A DNA stretch of 50,006 nucleotides from a virus. Below the pieces are notes generated by a model, which searched no databases, was not told the origin of the DNA, and saw only the letters and a program-made list of their open reading frames with translations. This document shows, one piece after another, positions 22,110 through 28,318 of the stretch. Numbering within the stretch: position 1 is the stretch's first letter; each line of letters starts with the position of its first letter. The DNA is taken from positions 1 through 50,006 of IMG/VR virus record IMGVR_UViG_3300015199_000067; one strand, 5' to 3'. A program made the translations under genes and the position numbers.

Positions 22110-23351
22110 ATGGCAACGCTGCCCGGATACCTCTGCCTCGGAGGAGACGAGGTCCTCAACCACTGCCGGACCCTCGCCTACGTTCGCGCTGGGCTCGCTC
22201 CCGCCTGGTCGGCGTTCGCCGCGACGTGCGATTGCTGCTGCGCGAACACCGACGACGGGAACTACACGATCCCGAACTCAGTGGTGAACCCGGCTCCGTG
22301 GTGGGATCCGACGAGACCGGAGTCAGCGGAGTTCCTCGGGCTGATCGTCAAGGAGTTCTCGTCGTCGGTCCCGATGCAGTCCGCGCCGTCGCGGGGGTCC
22401 GGGCGGTCGTGTGCGATCCCGGTGCCTCGGGTGTTCACCGCGGACGGAGCGATCGTCGCGTCGTCGTGTCGTGGCACCGAATACGGCAAAGAGTGGCTGG
22501 TGCGGGCCCTCAACGGGGCGTGCATCGACAACGGGTGCTGCCCTGAACGAACCGGGATTATCCAGCGGTGGTGCGATGCGGGCTCCGCCGGTGAACGCAC
22601 GATGGTCGATGTTCGGATGGCGACCGTCGACTTCACTGACCGCCCTCCGACCGTCCCGTGTTGCGAGGGCTCGCCGTTTCATTTCACTCTTGAATCCGAC
22701 CCGTGGCTTTACGGGACCTCGCAGGGGTGCGTGATCAACCAGCCGTGGGACCTCAACCCAGCGGACGCCACGTGCATCGATTGGTGCCCGAACTGCCCGG
22801 AACCGCCGACCATTCCCGGTGCCGGAGGGATCGACCCGTGCGCGCCACAACCAGCGATCGCTCCTCCTCCGGTCGCGCTGTCGGTTTGCTGGTGCGAGCC
22901 GATCCTCTCGACCCGGCAATGCTGCCATGTGGTCGGTCTGCCGCAGTGGTCGGATTCGGTGATACGGATCTCGATCCGCTCCGGGTCGAAGCCACTCAAG
23001 AACGCACGGGTTCGGATCTGGCCCGACAACCCGTCGCTCCTCGACCCCTCAACCCCCGCGGGAGCAGCGGCGTTCCATTGCTTCCCTGAGTGCGCGATCG
23101 CGGAGATCACCCAGATCCCAGCGAACTCGACGCTGGTGATCGACGGGGTTACCCGGATGATCACCTTGACCGAGCCAGGAGACGTGACGGTCCGGGCGGA
23201 GAACCTCGTGTTCGGGCCGTCCCGCACCCTGTGGGACCATCCCGCTGTGCTTTGTGGGCTCGGGAACTGGGTGTGCATGGACGCCGACATTTTCAACACC
23301 GCCGCTGACGCGACGCTGACCGTCGAGCTGATCCCCCGTGAGATCGGCTGA
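22110..23351 (+). CDS. Minor tail protein (distal tail type), cysteine-rich
   Basis: A 413-aa protein from ATG 22110, directly after the tape measure, where a distal tail protein is expected. It opens LPGYLCLGGDEVLNHCRTLAYVRAG, similar to actinophage minor tail proteins that begin with a G-G-x-E-x-x-N...R segment. It has 27 cysteines, including CDCCC, DNGCC, VPCCEG, CIDWCPNC and RQCCH. The C-terminus is beta-rich (NSTLVIDGVTRMITLTEPGD). It probably forms the tail tip ring. Confidence 0.65.
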   Translation: MATLPGYLCLGGDEVLNHCRTLAYVRAGLAPAWSAFAATCDCCCANTDDGNYTIPNSVVNPAPWWDPTRPESAEFLGLIVKEFSSSVPMQSAPSRGSGRSCAIPVPRVFTADGAIVASSCRGTEYGKEWLVRALNGACIDNGCCPERTGIIQRWCDAGSAGERTMVDVRMATVDFTDRPPTVPCCEGSPFHFTLESDPWLYGTSQGCVINQPWDLNPADATCIDWCPNCPEPPTIPGAGGIDPCAPQPAIAPPPVALSVCWCEPILSTRQCCHVVGLPQWSDSVIRISIRSGSKPLKNARVRIWPDNPSLLDPSTPAGAAAFHCFPECAIAEITQIPANSTLVIDGVTRMITLTEPGDVTVRAENLVFGPSRTLWDHPAVLCGLGNWVCMDADIFNTAADATLTVELIPREIG

Positions 23352-23353
23352 GC

Positions 23354-25444
23354 GTGCCGTCCTCTGATCCGCTGACAATCGTCGCGGGTTCGCTCGGAGG
23401 GGTCGCCGGCTTCGTCGATGGTGTCGGGCCAGCAGCACGGTTCTCCTCCCCGTTCGACACGAAACTGAACGGCGATGCCTCCGCTCTGTTCATCACCGAC
23501 ATCGGGAACCGTGCCCTCCGGCGGATGGACACCGCGACCTACGCGGTGACAACCGTCCGGACGTGGGCTGCCGGTCTTTACCCGGCACGGCTCGCGGTCC
23601 ACCCGATCAGCAACAACGTTTACGTCTCGGTGCTGAACTGGCCTGGGAACTCCACTGAGGTCTGGAAGATCTCACCAGCCGGCGCTTCGACCCTGATCGG
23701 GACTATCGCGGGAGGGTGGGGAGTCGCTGAGGTCACCCCCGACGAGACCACACTGATCGGGTCGTGGCAGGACACAGCGATGGCGTCGTCGTTCGTCAAC
23801 AACAAACGGAACATGAACATCGCGACCGGGGTGTTCACGGTGTTCGCTGGTGAGAGCGCGTTTGCTAGCAAGTACGGCGCGCCCGGCTCGCTCCTCGGGC
23901 TCGACTCCCACTCCTGGCTGATTCGCGATTACATCCCGCCCTCGGCGTCGGGGTGTTATGTCATTGACAACGCCGCGCCGAACGCCGCGCCGGTCCTCCT
24001 GAGCCCCTATGATCTCCCGCCGACCTGGTTCGAGCCTGTGTGGCTTGGCGCTGCACGCAAAGGCCCTACGACGATGGCGGGCACCCGCGGGCAGGTCGAC
24101 CCGTTCGGAGGGTTCCTGTGGGCGATCCGGGAGATCGAGTACAACCCGGTCACCCACGTCCCGCTCGCCCCGGTCATGTTCGCTGGGAAGATGCCCTACT
24201 CCGTGTTCTACATGGGTGGGCTCGCTTACGCGAACGACGCCTATTTCGTGGCGTCCGGTGTGGCTCTGACCGGCGGGAACTTCGGTGTCGGCCCACCAAA
24301 CCCCGCGTTCACCGGAGACCCGTCGTTTGGTCACGCGATCTGGTCGGCCGGCGCTGTCATTCCTCCTCCCGTCCCGGTCGTGTCGCCGTCGGTCGCGTCG
24401 TGCTCGTTCGGGAGGTCGACGGGCTACTCCGCGGCGATGTTCTCCCGGGCTTCCGGCGCTCTGATCTGCGCGTTCAACGAGAGGTTCGACGGGAACTGGA
24501 CCCGGAAGCTCGACAAGACCTCGACGGTTGATCTGACGGTCACGGACTCGTGCTGCTCGTGTGTTCCGGTCCCGTGGGCCCATGAGATCGCGTTGTATCG
24601 GGCTGGGCAACGAGAGCCGGTGTGGCAGGGCCCGGTTGATTCGGTGACGGACACGGGCCGCGAGATCCGGGTGACCGGGCTCGACAAGTCGGGCTATTGG
24701 TACAAGCGGGCGACCTCGGCTGATCTCTCGCACGCTGGCGCGCCGGTCGACGCCGCGGTCCTGTTCTCCGAGTTGGTAGCACAAGCCGAACTCGGGTCGC
24801 CGTCGGGGCTCGCGTTTGTTCCGTCCGGACCGACCGGGGTGCAGGTGACACGGGTTCTTCCAACGAATCAGAAGATCGGTCCGGCGCTCGACGATCTCGC
24901 GAACGGTGCGATCGACTGGACGGTCGTCGGGTTGCGCGCCTACGCCGGAGGGGTCACGATCTCAGCGGGAGGAGCCCTCGTGCTGACCACCGCGGATGAT
25001 TGGACCGAGCAGGAGCGACCCGAGATCATCACCGACGGGACTTCCCAGGTTACACGGGTGATCCTCCACGGTCAGGGCGCGATCACCGCTATCTACCCGC
25101 CTGGTCCGGCGGTGCCCGACCCGATCTTCGGGATCGTGGAGGAGGAGATCTCCCGCCCTCAGATCGCCTCTCAGTCCGAGGCCGACGCGTACGCCCGCTC
25201 GTACTACGACCGGCACCAGGGACCGCAGGTCCACATCTCGACGGCGCGGGCTGCGCTTTCCAAACGCTTTCCATACGAGATGGCGGACCTGATTCCGGGT
25301 CGGTTGTTCAACGTGCTCGTCAACACGGCGTGCGCGGATCGGTTGTTGACGCTCCGCCTGTCCGCTCTGATCGCGGAGATCGTCGCTGGGCACGAGGCCG
25401 CGGTGAGGATTGATCTGCAACCGGTCGGGAAGGAGAAGCCGTGA
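23354..25444 (+). CDS. Tail protein: N-terminal NHL-type propeller fused to a tail-hub domain
   Basis: A 696-aa protein from GTG 23354. Residues 1-340 look like an NHL/SMP-30-type beta propeller: AGSLGGVAGFVDGVGPAARF then LFITDIGNRALRRMD (the classic A.F..P...ADxxNxxIR pattern), with further blade-like units (YPARLAVHPISNNVYVSV, VWKISPAGASTLIGTIAGG, WGVAEVTPDETTLIG). From Cys350 the sequence resembles minor tail hub proteins of actinophages (SGALICAFNERFDGNWTRKLD, ALYRAGQREPVWQGPVDSV), ending with a domain found in Tal/gp27-like proteins. The propeller may contact the cell surface. Confidence 0.65.
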   Translation: MPSSDPLTIVAGSLGGVAGFVDGVGPAARFSSPFDTKLNGDASALFITDIGNRALRRMDTATYAVTTVRTWAAGLYPARLAVHPISNNVYVSVLNWPGNSTEVWKISPAGASTLIGTIAGGWGVAEVTPDETTLIGSWQDTAMASSFVNNKRNMNIATGVFTVFAGESAFASKYGAPGSLLGLDSHSWLIRDYIPPSASGCYVIDNAAPNAAPVLLSPYDLPPTWFEPVWLGAARKGPTTMAGTRGQVDPFGGFLWAIREIEYNPVTHVPLAPVMFAGKMPYSVFYMGGLAYANDAYFVASGVALTGGNFGVGPPNPAFTGDPSFGHAIWSAGAVIPPPVPVVSPSVASCSFGRSTGYSAAMFSRASGALICAFNERFDGNWTRKLDKTSTVDLTVTDSCCSCVPVPWAHEIALYRAGQREPVWQGPVDSVTDTGREIRVTGLDKSGYWYKRATSADLSHAGAPVDAAVLFSELVAQAELGSPSGLAFVPSGPTGVQVTRVLPTNQKIGPALDDLANGAIDWTVVGLRAYAGGVTISAGGALVLTTADDWTEQERPEIITDGTSQVTRVILHGQGAITAIYPPGPAVPDPIFGIVEEEISRPQIASQSEADAYARSYYDRHQGPQVHISTARAALSKRFPYEMADLIPGRLFNVLVNTACADRLLTLRLSALIAEIVAGHEAAVRIDLQPVGKEKP

Positions 25445-25671
25445 GCGCACGCCAGGACTACCCGTCGTCGGATCCGGGAGAGAACATCGTCGAGGTGATC
25501 GACGGGGTCCGATCGACGGGCGAAGCGAACGCTAAGGCGGTGGCGCGGGGAGCGTTGCCCGAACCTCTGTTGTTCCGGGCCACTACGATCGCTCCGGGCC
25601 CACCGCCGACGTTCAAGATCGAGATCGTCAACCCGTTGACCGGTGGCGTCATTGTGCTTGGAACCATCTGA
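25441..25671 (+). CDS. Small tail-region protein
   Basis: A 76-aa protein from GTG 25441, overlapping the previous stop by four bases. A helix-forming N-terminus (DPGENIVEVIDGVRSTGEANAKAVARG) is followed by a strand-rich end (TFKIEIVNPLTGGVIVLGTI). Its overlap with the hub gene suggests a tail-associated or accessory role. I recognise no family. Confidence 0.55.
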   Translation: MSARQDYPSSDPGENIVEVIDGVRSTGEANAKAVARGALPEPLLFRATTIAPGPPPTFKIEIVNPLTGGVIVLGTI

Positions 25672-25681
25672 GGAGGACACC

Positions 25682-25942
25682 GTGACCGAACCGCTCACCA
25701 CCGACGCGAAGAACCGGAGTTGGCGAACCTTGTTGCAGGGGCTTGTGGCTTCGGTCCTCCTCGGGATCTGGCCGATCGTGCAGGCCGCGCTCAACAACGG
25801 GATCCTCTCCGTTGACTGGTCGACGCTTCGGCTTTCGGCAATCAACGCCGCGGCCACCGCCGGAGTCTCGTTCTTGTGGCGGAGGTTCCTCGATCCGTCC
25901 CGGATCCCGTCCGCGGCTCCTCCGGTACCCACGAAACGATGA
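25682..25942 (+). CDS. Putative holin
   Basis: An 86-aa protein from GTG 25682 behind GAGGAGGA. An N-terminal NRSWRTLLQG leads to a first membrane helix (LVASVLLGIWPIVQAAL), a short turn (NNGILSVDWSTLR) and a second helix (AINAAATAGVSFLWRRF), ending with a basic/Pro tail. The SWRTLLQG start and two-helix layout match holins of actinophages that end in an RR(F/L) anchor. It follows the tail genes, a usual place for a holin, although the lysin lies 11 kb away. It overlaps the next gene by four bases. Confidence 0.65.
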   Translation: MTEPLTTDAKNRSWRTLLQGLVASVLLGIWPIVQAALNNGILSVDWSTLRLSAINAAATAGVSFLWRRFLDPSRIPSAAPPVPTKR

Positions 25943-26295
25943 TCGGAGAACCGTTCGTTTACCGGGCGGCGATCGAGCGGGTAGTGCGAGCGGACTGGAT
26001 CGACGTTCGGGTTGATCTCGGGTTCCGGGTCTCAGAGGAGCTGTCGGTGTTCCTTGTCGGGGTGAGTGTCCCTCCCGACGGGGTGCTCGCTGCCAAGGCG
26101 AAAGGATTCGTCGAGCGGTGGGCGGCGGAACGGTTGGATCCGACATCGAAGTGGCCGGTCCTTGTCCGAACGATTGAGGCGGGACCGCGGTCGGGGTGGT
26201 CGGCGGAGGTGTGGGCTGTGGGAGCGGAGGTGACCCTGAACTCGGGGCTCCTCGATCTGGGGTTGGTTGAGCCGGCGCGGGACGGCTGGGTGTGA
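25939..26295 (+). CDS. Staphylococcal-nuclease-like protein, apparently inactive
   Basis: A 118-aa protein from ATG 25939. The order of strands fits SNase-type domains: YRAAIERVVRADWIDVRVDLGFRV aligns with the usual 'Y.A.V.RVVDGDT..V.VDLGF.' and LLDLGLVEPARDG with the family end. But the catalytic VVDGDT is VVRADW, the 'G(I/V)DAPE' segment reads VGVSVPPDG and the GRxLA arginine region is RSGWSAEVW, so the acid residues and arginines of the active site look lost. It may bind nucleic acid or have another role. The homology is by eye and moderate. Confidence 0.5.
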   Translation: MIGEPFVYRAAIERVVRADWIDVRVDLGFRVSEELSVFLVGVSVPPDGVLAAKAKGFVERWAAERLDPTSKWPVLVRTIEAGPRSGWSAEVWAVGAEVTLNSGLLDLGLVEPARDGWV

Positions 26296-26561
26296 GATAC
26301 GACCAGCGGCTCGCGATGGCGTGTTTGTTCCTCGGGCTCGCTGTGATCCTCCTCGGGCTCGTCCTCGCCTTCGCCCAGGTGCGTCTCTCCGCCCCTCAGA
26401 ACGCCGAAGCGGGCAGATACGCAGGGACGGGCTCCGGTGGCGTAGAGGGCCACACAGGGTCCTCGTCTACAACGTCGAGGACCCCTCGTTGGCCGCGGCG
26501 GTTCGGAGCGACCGGAGCCGGCGTGATCCCGAGGTCCTTTCGCATCGCGTCGCGCTCGTGA
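26292..26561 (+). CDS. Possible small membrane protein overlapping the WhiB gene
   Basis: An 89-aa ORF from GTG 26292, which overlaps the previous stop (GTGA). Residues 8-28 are one membrane segment (AMACLFLGLAVILLGLVLAFA). The remaining 60 residues lie antisense to the WhiB gene (26396-26773) and are low-complexity (Ser/Thr/Arg-rich), so at least the C-terminal part may not be under selection. The start and membrane helix are in clean sequence; a real gene ending in the convergent overlap is possible. Confidence 0.35.
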   Translation: MRYDQRLAMACLFLGLAVILLGLVLAFAQVRLSAPQNAEAGRYAGTGSGGVEGHTGSSSTTSRTPRWPRRFGATGAGVIPRSFRIASRS

Positions 26562-26773
26562 GTTGAGGTCCCGCCCCACACACCGACCACCCGGTTCTCC
26601 AGCGCGTAGATCAGGCACTCCGAGATCACCGGGCACTCCCGGCAGTAGGCCGCGGCGGTTTCCGACACTTCGTCATCCCCGCGCCCTTGAGGCGAATACG
26701 CTTCGATCGGGAACCACGGCGATTGGTCCGTGACCCCTTTGCACGCTGCTCGTTCGGCCCATCGAGCGATCAT
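26396..26773 (-). CDS. WhiB-family transcriptional regulator
   Basis: A 125-aa protein on the minus strand, starting at 26773 so that it overlaps the upstream gene's stop (ATGA). It has all WhiB hallmarks: Trp5, four cysteines Cys11, Cys44, Cys47 and Cys53 in the C-xn-C-x2-C-x5-C pattern that binds a [4Fe-4S] cluster, WFP (20-22), and the turn GVWGG (64-68) before a basic helix (STHERDAMRK). The tail is Pro-rich and low-complexity. WhiB proteins bind the domain-4 part of the primary sigma factor in actinobacteria; phage copies are known, as in mycobacteriophage TM4. It could redirect host transcription or block superinfection. Confidence 0.93.
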   Translation of the reverse strand: MIARWAERAACKGVTDQSPWFPIEAYSPQGRGDDEVSETAAAYCRECPVISECLIYALENRVVGVWGGTSTHERDAMRKDLGITPAPVAPNRRGQRGVLDVVDEDPVWPSTPPEPVPAYLPASAF

Positions 26774-27087
26774 CGGTCGATGCTCCCGGAGGCGAGAACC
26801 GCGCGGAGTTCCTCGACGTAGGCCGCGGAGAACCACGGGCGGCGACACCCACGGTTCTGGCACTCACCGATCCCGTCAGGATCCGGATCGATGCAGACAC
26901 ACACGAGATCGTCGGTGTGCCGAGCTACTGGTTGCCATGCCGACGGATCGGACCCGGATCGGTACCACCGCTGGTAGTGAATAGCGCACCAACCGCGGCC
27001 TACCGCGGTTAGGTCACAATCCCCGACCTTGCAGGGGCGGTTGTGGGTCCGGACGTTCGCGAACGGGTCGATAGTCGTCGTGCTCAT
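26770..27087 (-). CDS. Zinc-finger protein, first gene of the minus-strand operon
   Basis: A 105-aa protein starting at 27087, with the shared leader (ACCCCCAAGGAGCC) upstream. It has the phage-type knuckle CKVGDCDLTAVGRGWCAIHYQRW (split: CKVGDCDLTA, GRGWCAIHY), in which three cysteines and a histidine can hold zinc as in the N-terminal part of some HNH proteins. A second set (CVCIDPDPD, ECQNRGCRRPWF) follows. No HNH catalytic motif is present, so it is more likely a DNA- or protein-binding factor. It overlaps and is coupled to the WhiB gene. Confidence 0.7.
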   Translation of the reverse strand: MSTTTIDPFANVRTHNRPCKVGDCDLTAVGRGWCAIHYQRWYRSGSDPSAWQPVARHTDDLVCVCIDPDPDGIGECQNRGCRRPWFSAAYVEELRAVLASGSIDR

Positions 27088-27107
27088 TTCGTGGCTCCTT
27101 GGGGGTT

Positions 27108-27116
27108 TGCTATGGT
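27108..27116 (+). promoter_or_regulatory. Extended -10 candidate in the divergent region
   Basis: TGCTATGGT fits TGnTAnnnT on the + strand, with transcription expected from about 27123 rightward. A related GGCTATGGT occurs at 29684-29692. The transcript would meet the hairpin at 27191-27220 after about 98 bases with no start codon of quality, so it may produce a second small RNA. Confidence 0.35.
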
Positions 27117-27122
27117 TCGAAA

Positions 27123-27220
27123 TCGGTAGTCGGAAATAGTTGTCCGGGTTCGCTCGGGCTCCTTGGGGCCGACTCCTCCCTGTATGGGCCGAGGAGCCGT
27201 CACTTCGGTGGCGGCTCCTC
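27123..27220 (+). ncRNA. Candidate small RNA in the divergent region
   Basis: About 98 bases between an extended -10 (27108-27116) and the strong UUCG hairpin. AGTCGG (27128-27133) can pair with CCGACT (27169-27174) around an unstructured centre, and no plausible ORF is present. The case is weaker than for 3444-3556 because the box may instead be chance within the leader of the minus-strand operon. Confidence 0.25.
27191..27220 (+). terminator. UUCG tetraloop hairpin, likely bidirectional boundary
   Basis: The 30-base segment folds into a 13-bp stem (one G-U pair) closed by a C(TTCG)G tetraloop: GAGGAGCCGTCAC (27191-27203) against GTGGCGGCTCCTC (27208-27220). This is the most stable simple hairpin seen in the window. 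It separates the divergent WhiB operon from the first early promoter at 27231. Confidence 0.65.
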
Positions 27221-27230
27221 CGGATTCTAG

Positions 27231-27246
27231 CCTTATCCTGCTAAGG
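27231..27246 (+). promoter_or_regulatory. TTAG-palindrome promoter/operator, copy 1
   Basis: CCTTATCCTGCTAAGG, with a following T: arms CCTTA and TAAGG. TGCTAAGGT forms an extended -10; transcription would start near 27254, about 50 bases before ATG 27304. First of seven copies; it heads the early region. Confidence 0.6.
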
Positions 27247-27303
27247 TCTGCCAGTGATCGGAGAGGAGATCCCCTCTCCGCCTTCCCCGAGGAGCGAACC
27301 GAA

Positions 27304-27582
27304 ATGATGAGAGACGACGAGGGTTACGAGGAGTGGCCCGACGAGCAAGACAGTCGGGCGACAGACGAACCATCGGACCCGATCGAGGTGGATCCTTCGA
27401 TCTGGTTTGGGATCACCAAGAGCTACGACGATCTCCGACGAATCACGTTTCAGATCGAGTCGATGATCGACACCGCGAACCTCGCCCGGCGTGACTCCAC
27501 GGCACTCCGTGCCGCCGACCGTCAGGTGCGTGCAGCGACCCGTGCCCTCTCGGGTGCTCTCGGAGCGAGGGCGCTGCTGTGA
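27304..27582 (+). CDS. Early acidic hypothetical protein
   Basis: A 92-aa protein from ATG 27304 (a second ATG follows directly), with GAGGAG nine bases upstream. The first 40 residues are acidic (DDEGYEEWPDEQD); residues 45-90 are helical (ITFQIESMIDTANLARRDSTALRAADRQVRAATRALSGALG, in which charged and hydrophobic residues alternate). First gene of the rightward early block, behind palindrome copy 1. It overlaps the next gene by four bases. Unknown function. Confidence 0.6.
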   Translation: MMRDDEGYEEWPDEQDSRATDEPSDPIEVDPSIWFGITKSYDDLRRITFQIESMIDTANLARRDSTALRAADRQVRAATRALSGALGARALL

Positions 27583-28055
27583 GCGGGACGGAGTTCGGGC
27601 ACGTCGGGAGCGAGGTCGAACGGGTCGCTGTTCGCCTCCGGGAGGTGTACGACTTGGAGCTGCTCGCCGCGGAACTCCGCGATCTGCGCCGGCTCGGGAG
27701 AACCCTTCGGATCATCGACGATGAGATCACCGAGAAGATCGTCCCGCAAATCTCGGGGCTGGTCTCCGCTGAGATCGAGGGTGTCGGGGTGATCCAGGCA
27801 AAGAAGGGGTCGGAGCGAAAGGCGTGGGATCACGCGGCGCTCCTCCGGATGGTGGTGGCCCGAGGCCGAGACGAACGGCGCATCGACCCGGACACGGGCG
27901 AGGTTCTCGAATCGGAGGTCGACGCGGTTGTGCGCGCCATCACGGCGTGCGCTGGGATCCGCGATTGGAAAGTCACGGGGCTCCGCTCTCGGGCGATCGA
28001 CCCAGATGAGCACTGTCAGGTTTCGTGGGGTCCAGCGAAGGTGGTCGGGATATGA
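27579..28055 (+). CDS. Helical early protein upstream of the RecA-like ATPase
   Basis: A 158-aa protein from GTG 27579. Its N-terminal two thirds are coiled helices (ELLAAELRDLRRLGRTLRIIDDEITEKI) and the rest has the pattern KAWDHAALLRMVV...RRIDPDTGEVLESEV...DWKVTGLRSRAIDPDEHC. I have seen this arrangement in actinophage proteins encoded next to recombination ATPases, but no function is established that I can name. A role in replication or recombination is inferred from context. Confidence 0.55.
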   Translation: MSGTEFGHVGSEVERVAVRLREVYDLELLAAELRDLRRLGRTLRIIDDEITEKIVPQISGLVSAEIEGVGVIQAKKGSERKAWDHAALLRMVVARGRDERRIDPDTGEVLESEVDAVVRAITACAGIRDWKVTGLRSRAIDPDEHCQVSWGPAKVVGI

Positions 28056-28249
28056 ACGAGGTTCTCGATTTCCTCGGGCGCGCCGTCTCGGTCGGTGCCG
28101 TTCTCGCCGTAGCGCTGGCCGCGGCGGTGTGCTTCGGAGCGAACGAGATGGAGCTGTGGCGCTACCGGCAGGATCACAAACGGGCCCAGGCTCAACACCC
28201 GATAGCGGACCGTTGGCGTCAACCGCCCGGAGGGTGGAGACGACGGTAG
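28052..28249 (+). CDS. Small membrane protein
   Basis: A 65-aa protein from ATG 28052, overlapping the previous stop. Residues 10-31 are a membrane segment (AVSVGAVLAVALAAAVCFGA) and the C-terminal 35 residues are strongly basic (LWRYRQDHKRAQ, WRQPPGGWRRR). The topology suggests a cytoplasmic basic tail. Unknown role; it might anchor a replication factor or modify the membrane early in infection. Confidence 0.55.
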   Translation: MNEVLDFLGRAVSVGAVLAVALAAAVCFGANEMELWRYRQDHKRAQAQHPIADRWRQPPGGWRRR

Positions 28250-28281
28250 TTCGCCCGGCACACCCCACCACACCAGGCTAG

Positions 28282-28297
28282 GCTTAGCCCTCTAAAC
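28282..28297 (+). promoter_or_regulatory. TTAG-palindrome, copy 2
   Basis: GCTTAGCCCTCTAAAC keeps the TTAG and CTAA half-sites with the standard spacing. The right arm ends in AAC rather than AGGT, so it is a poor -10. Upstream GGCTAGGCT (28276-28284) may act as the -10. It lies 21 bases before the ATPase start. Confidence 0.5.
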
Positions 28298-28318
28298 CAA
28301 CCCCCAAGGAGCAGAAAC

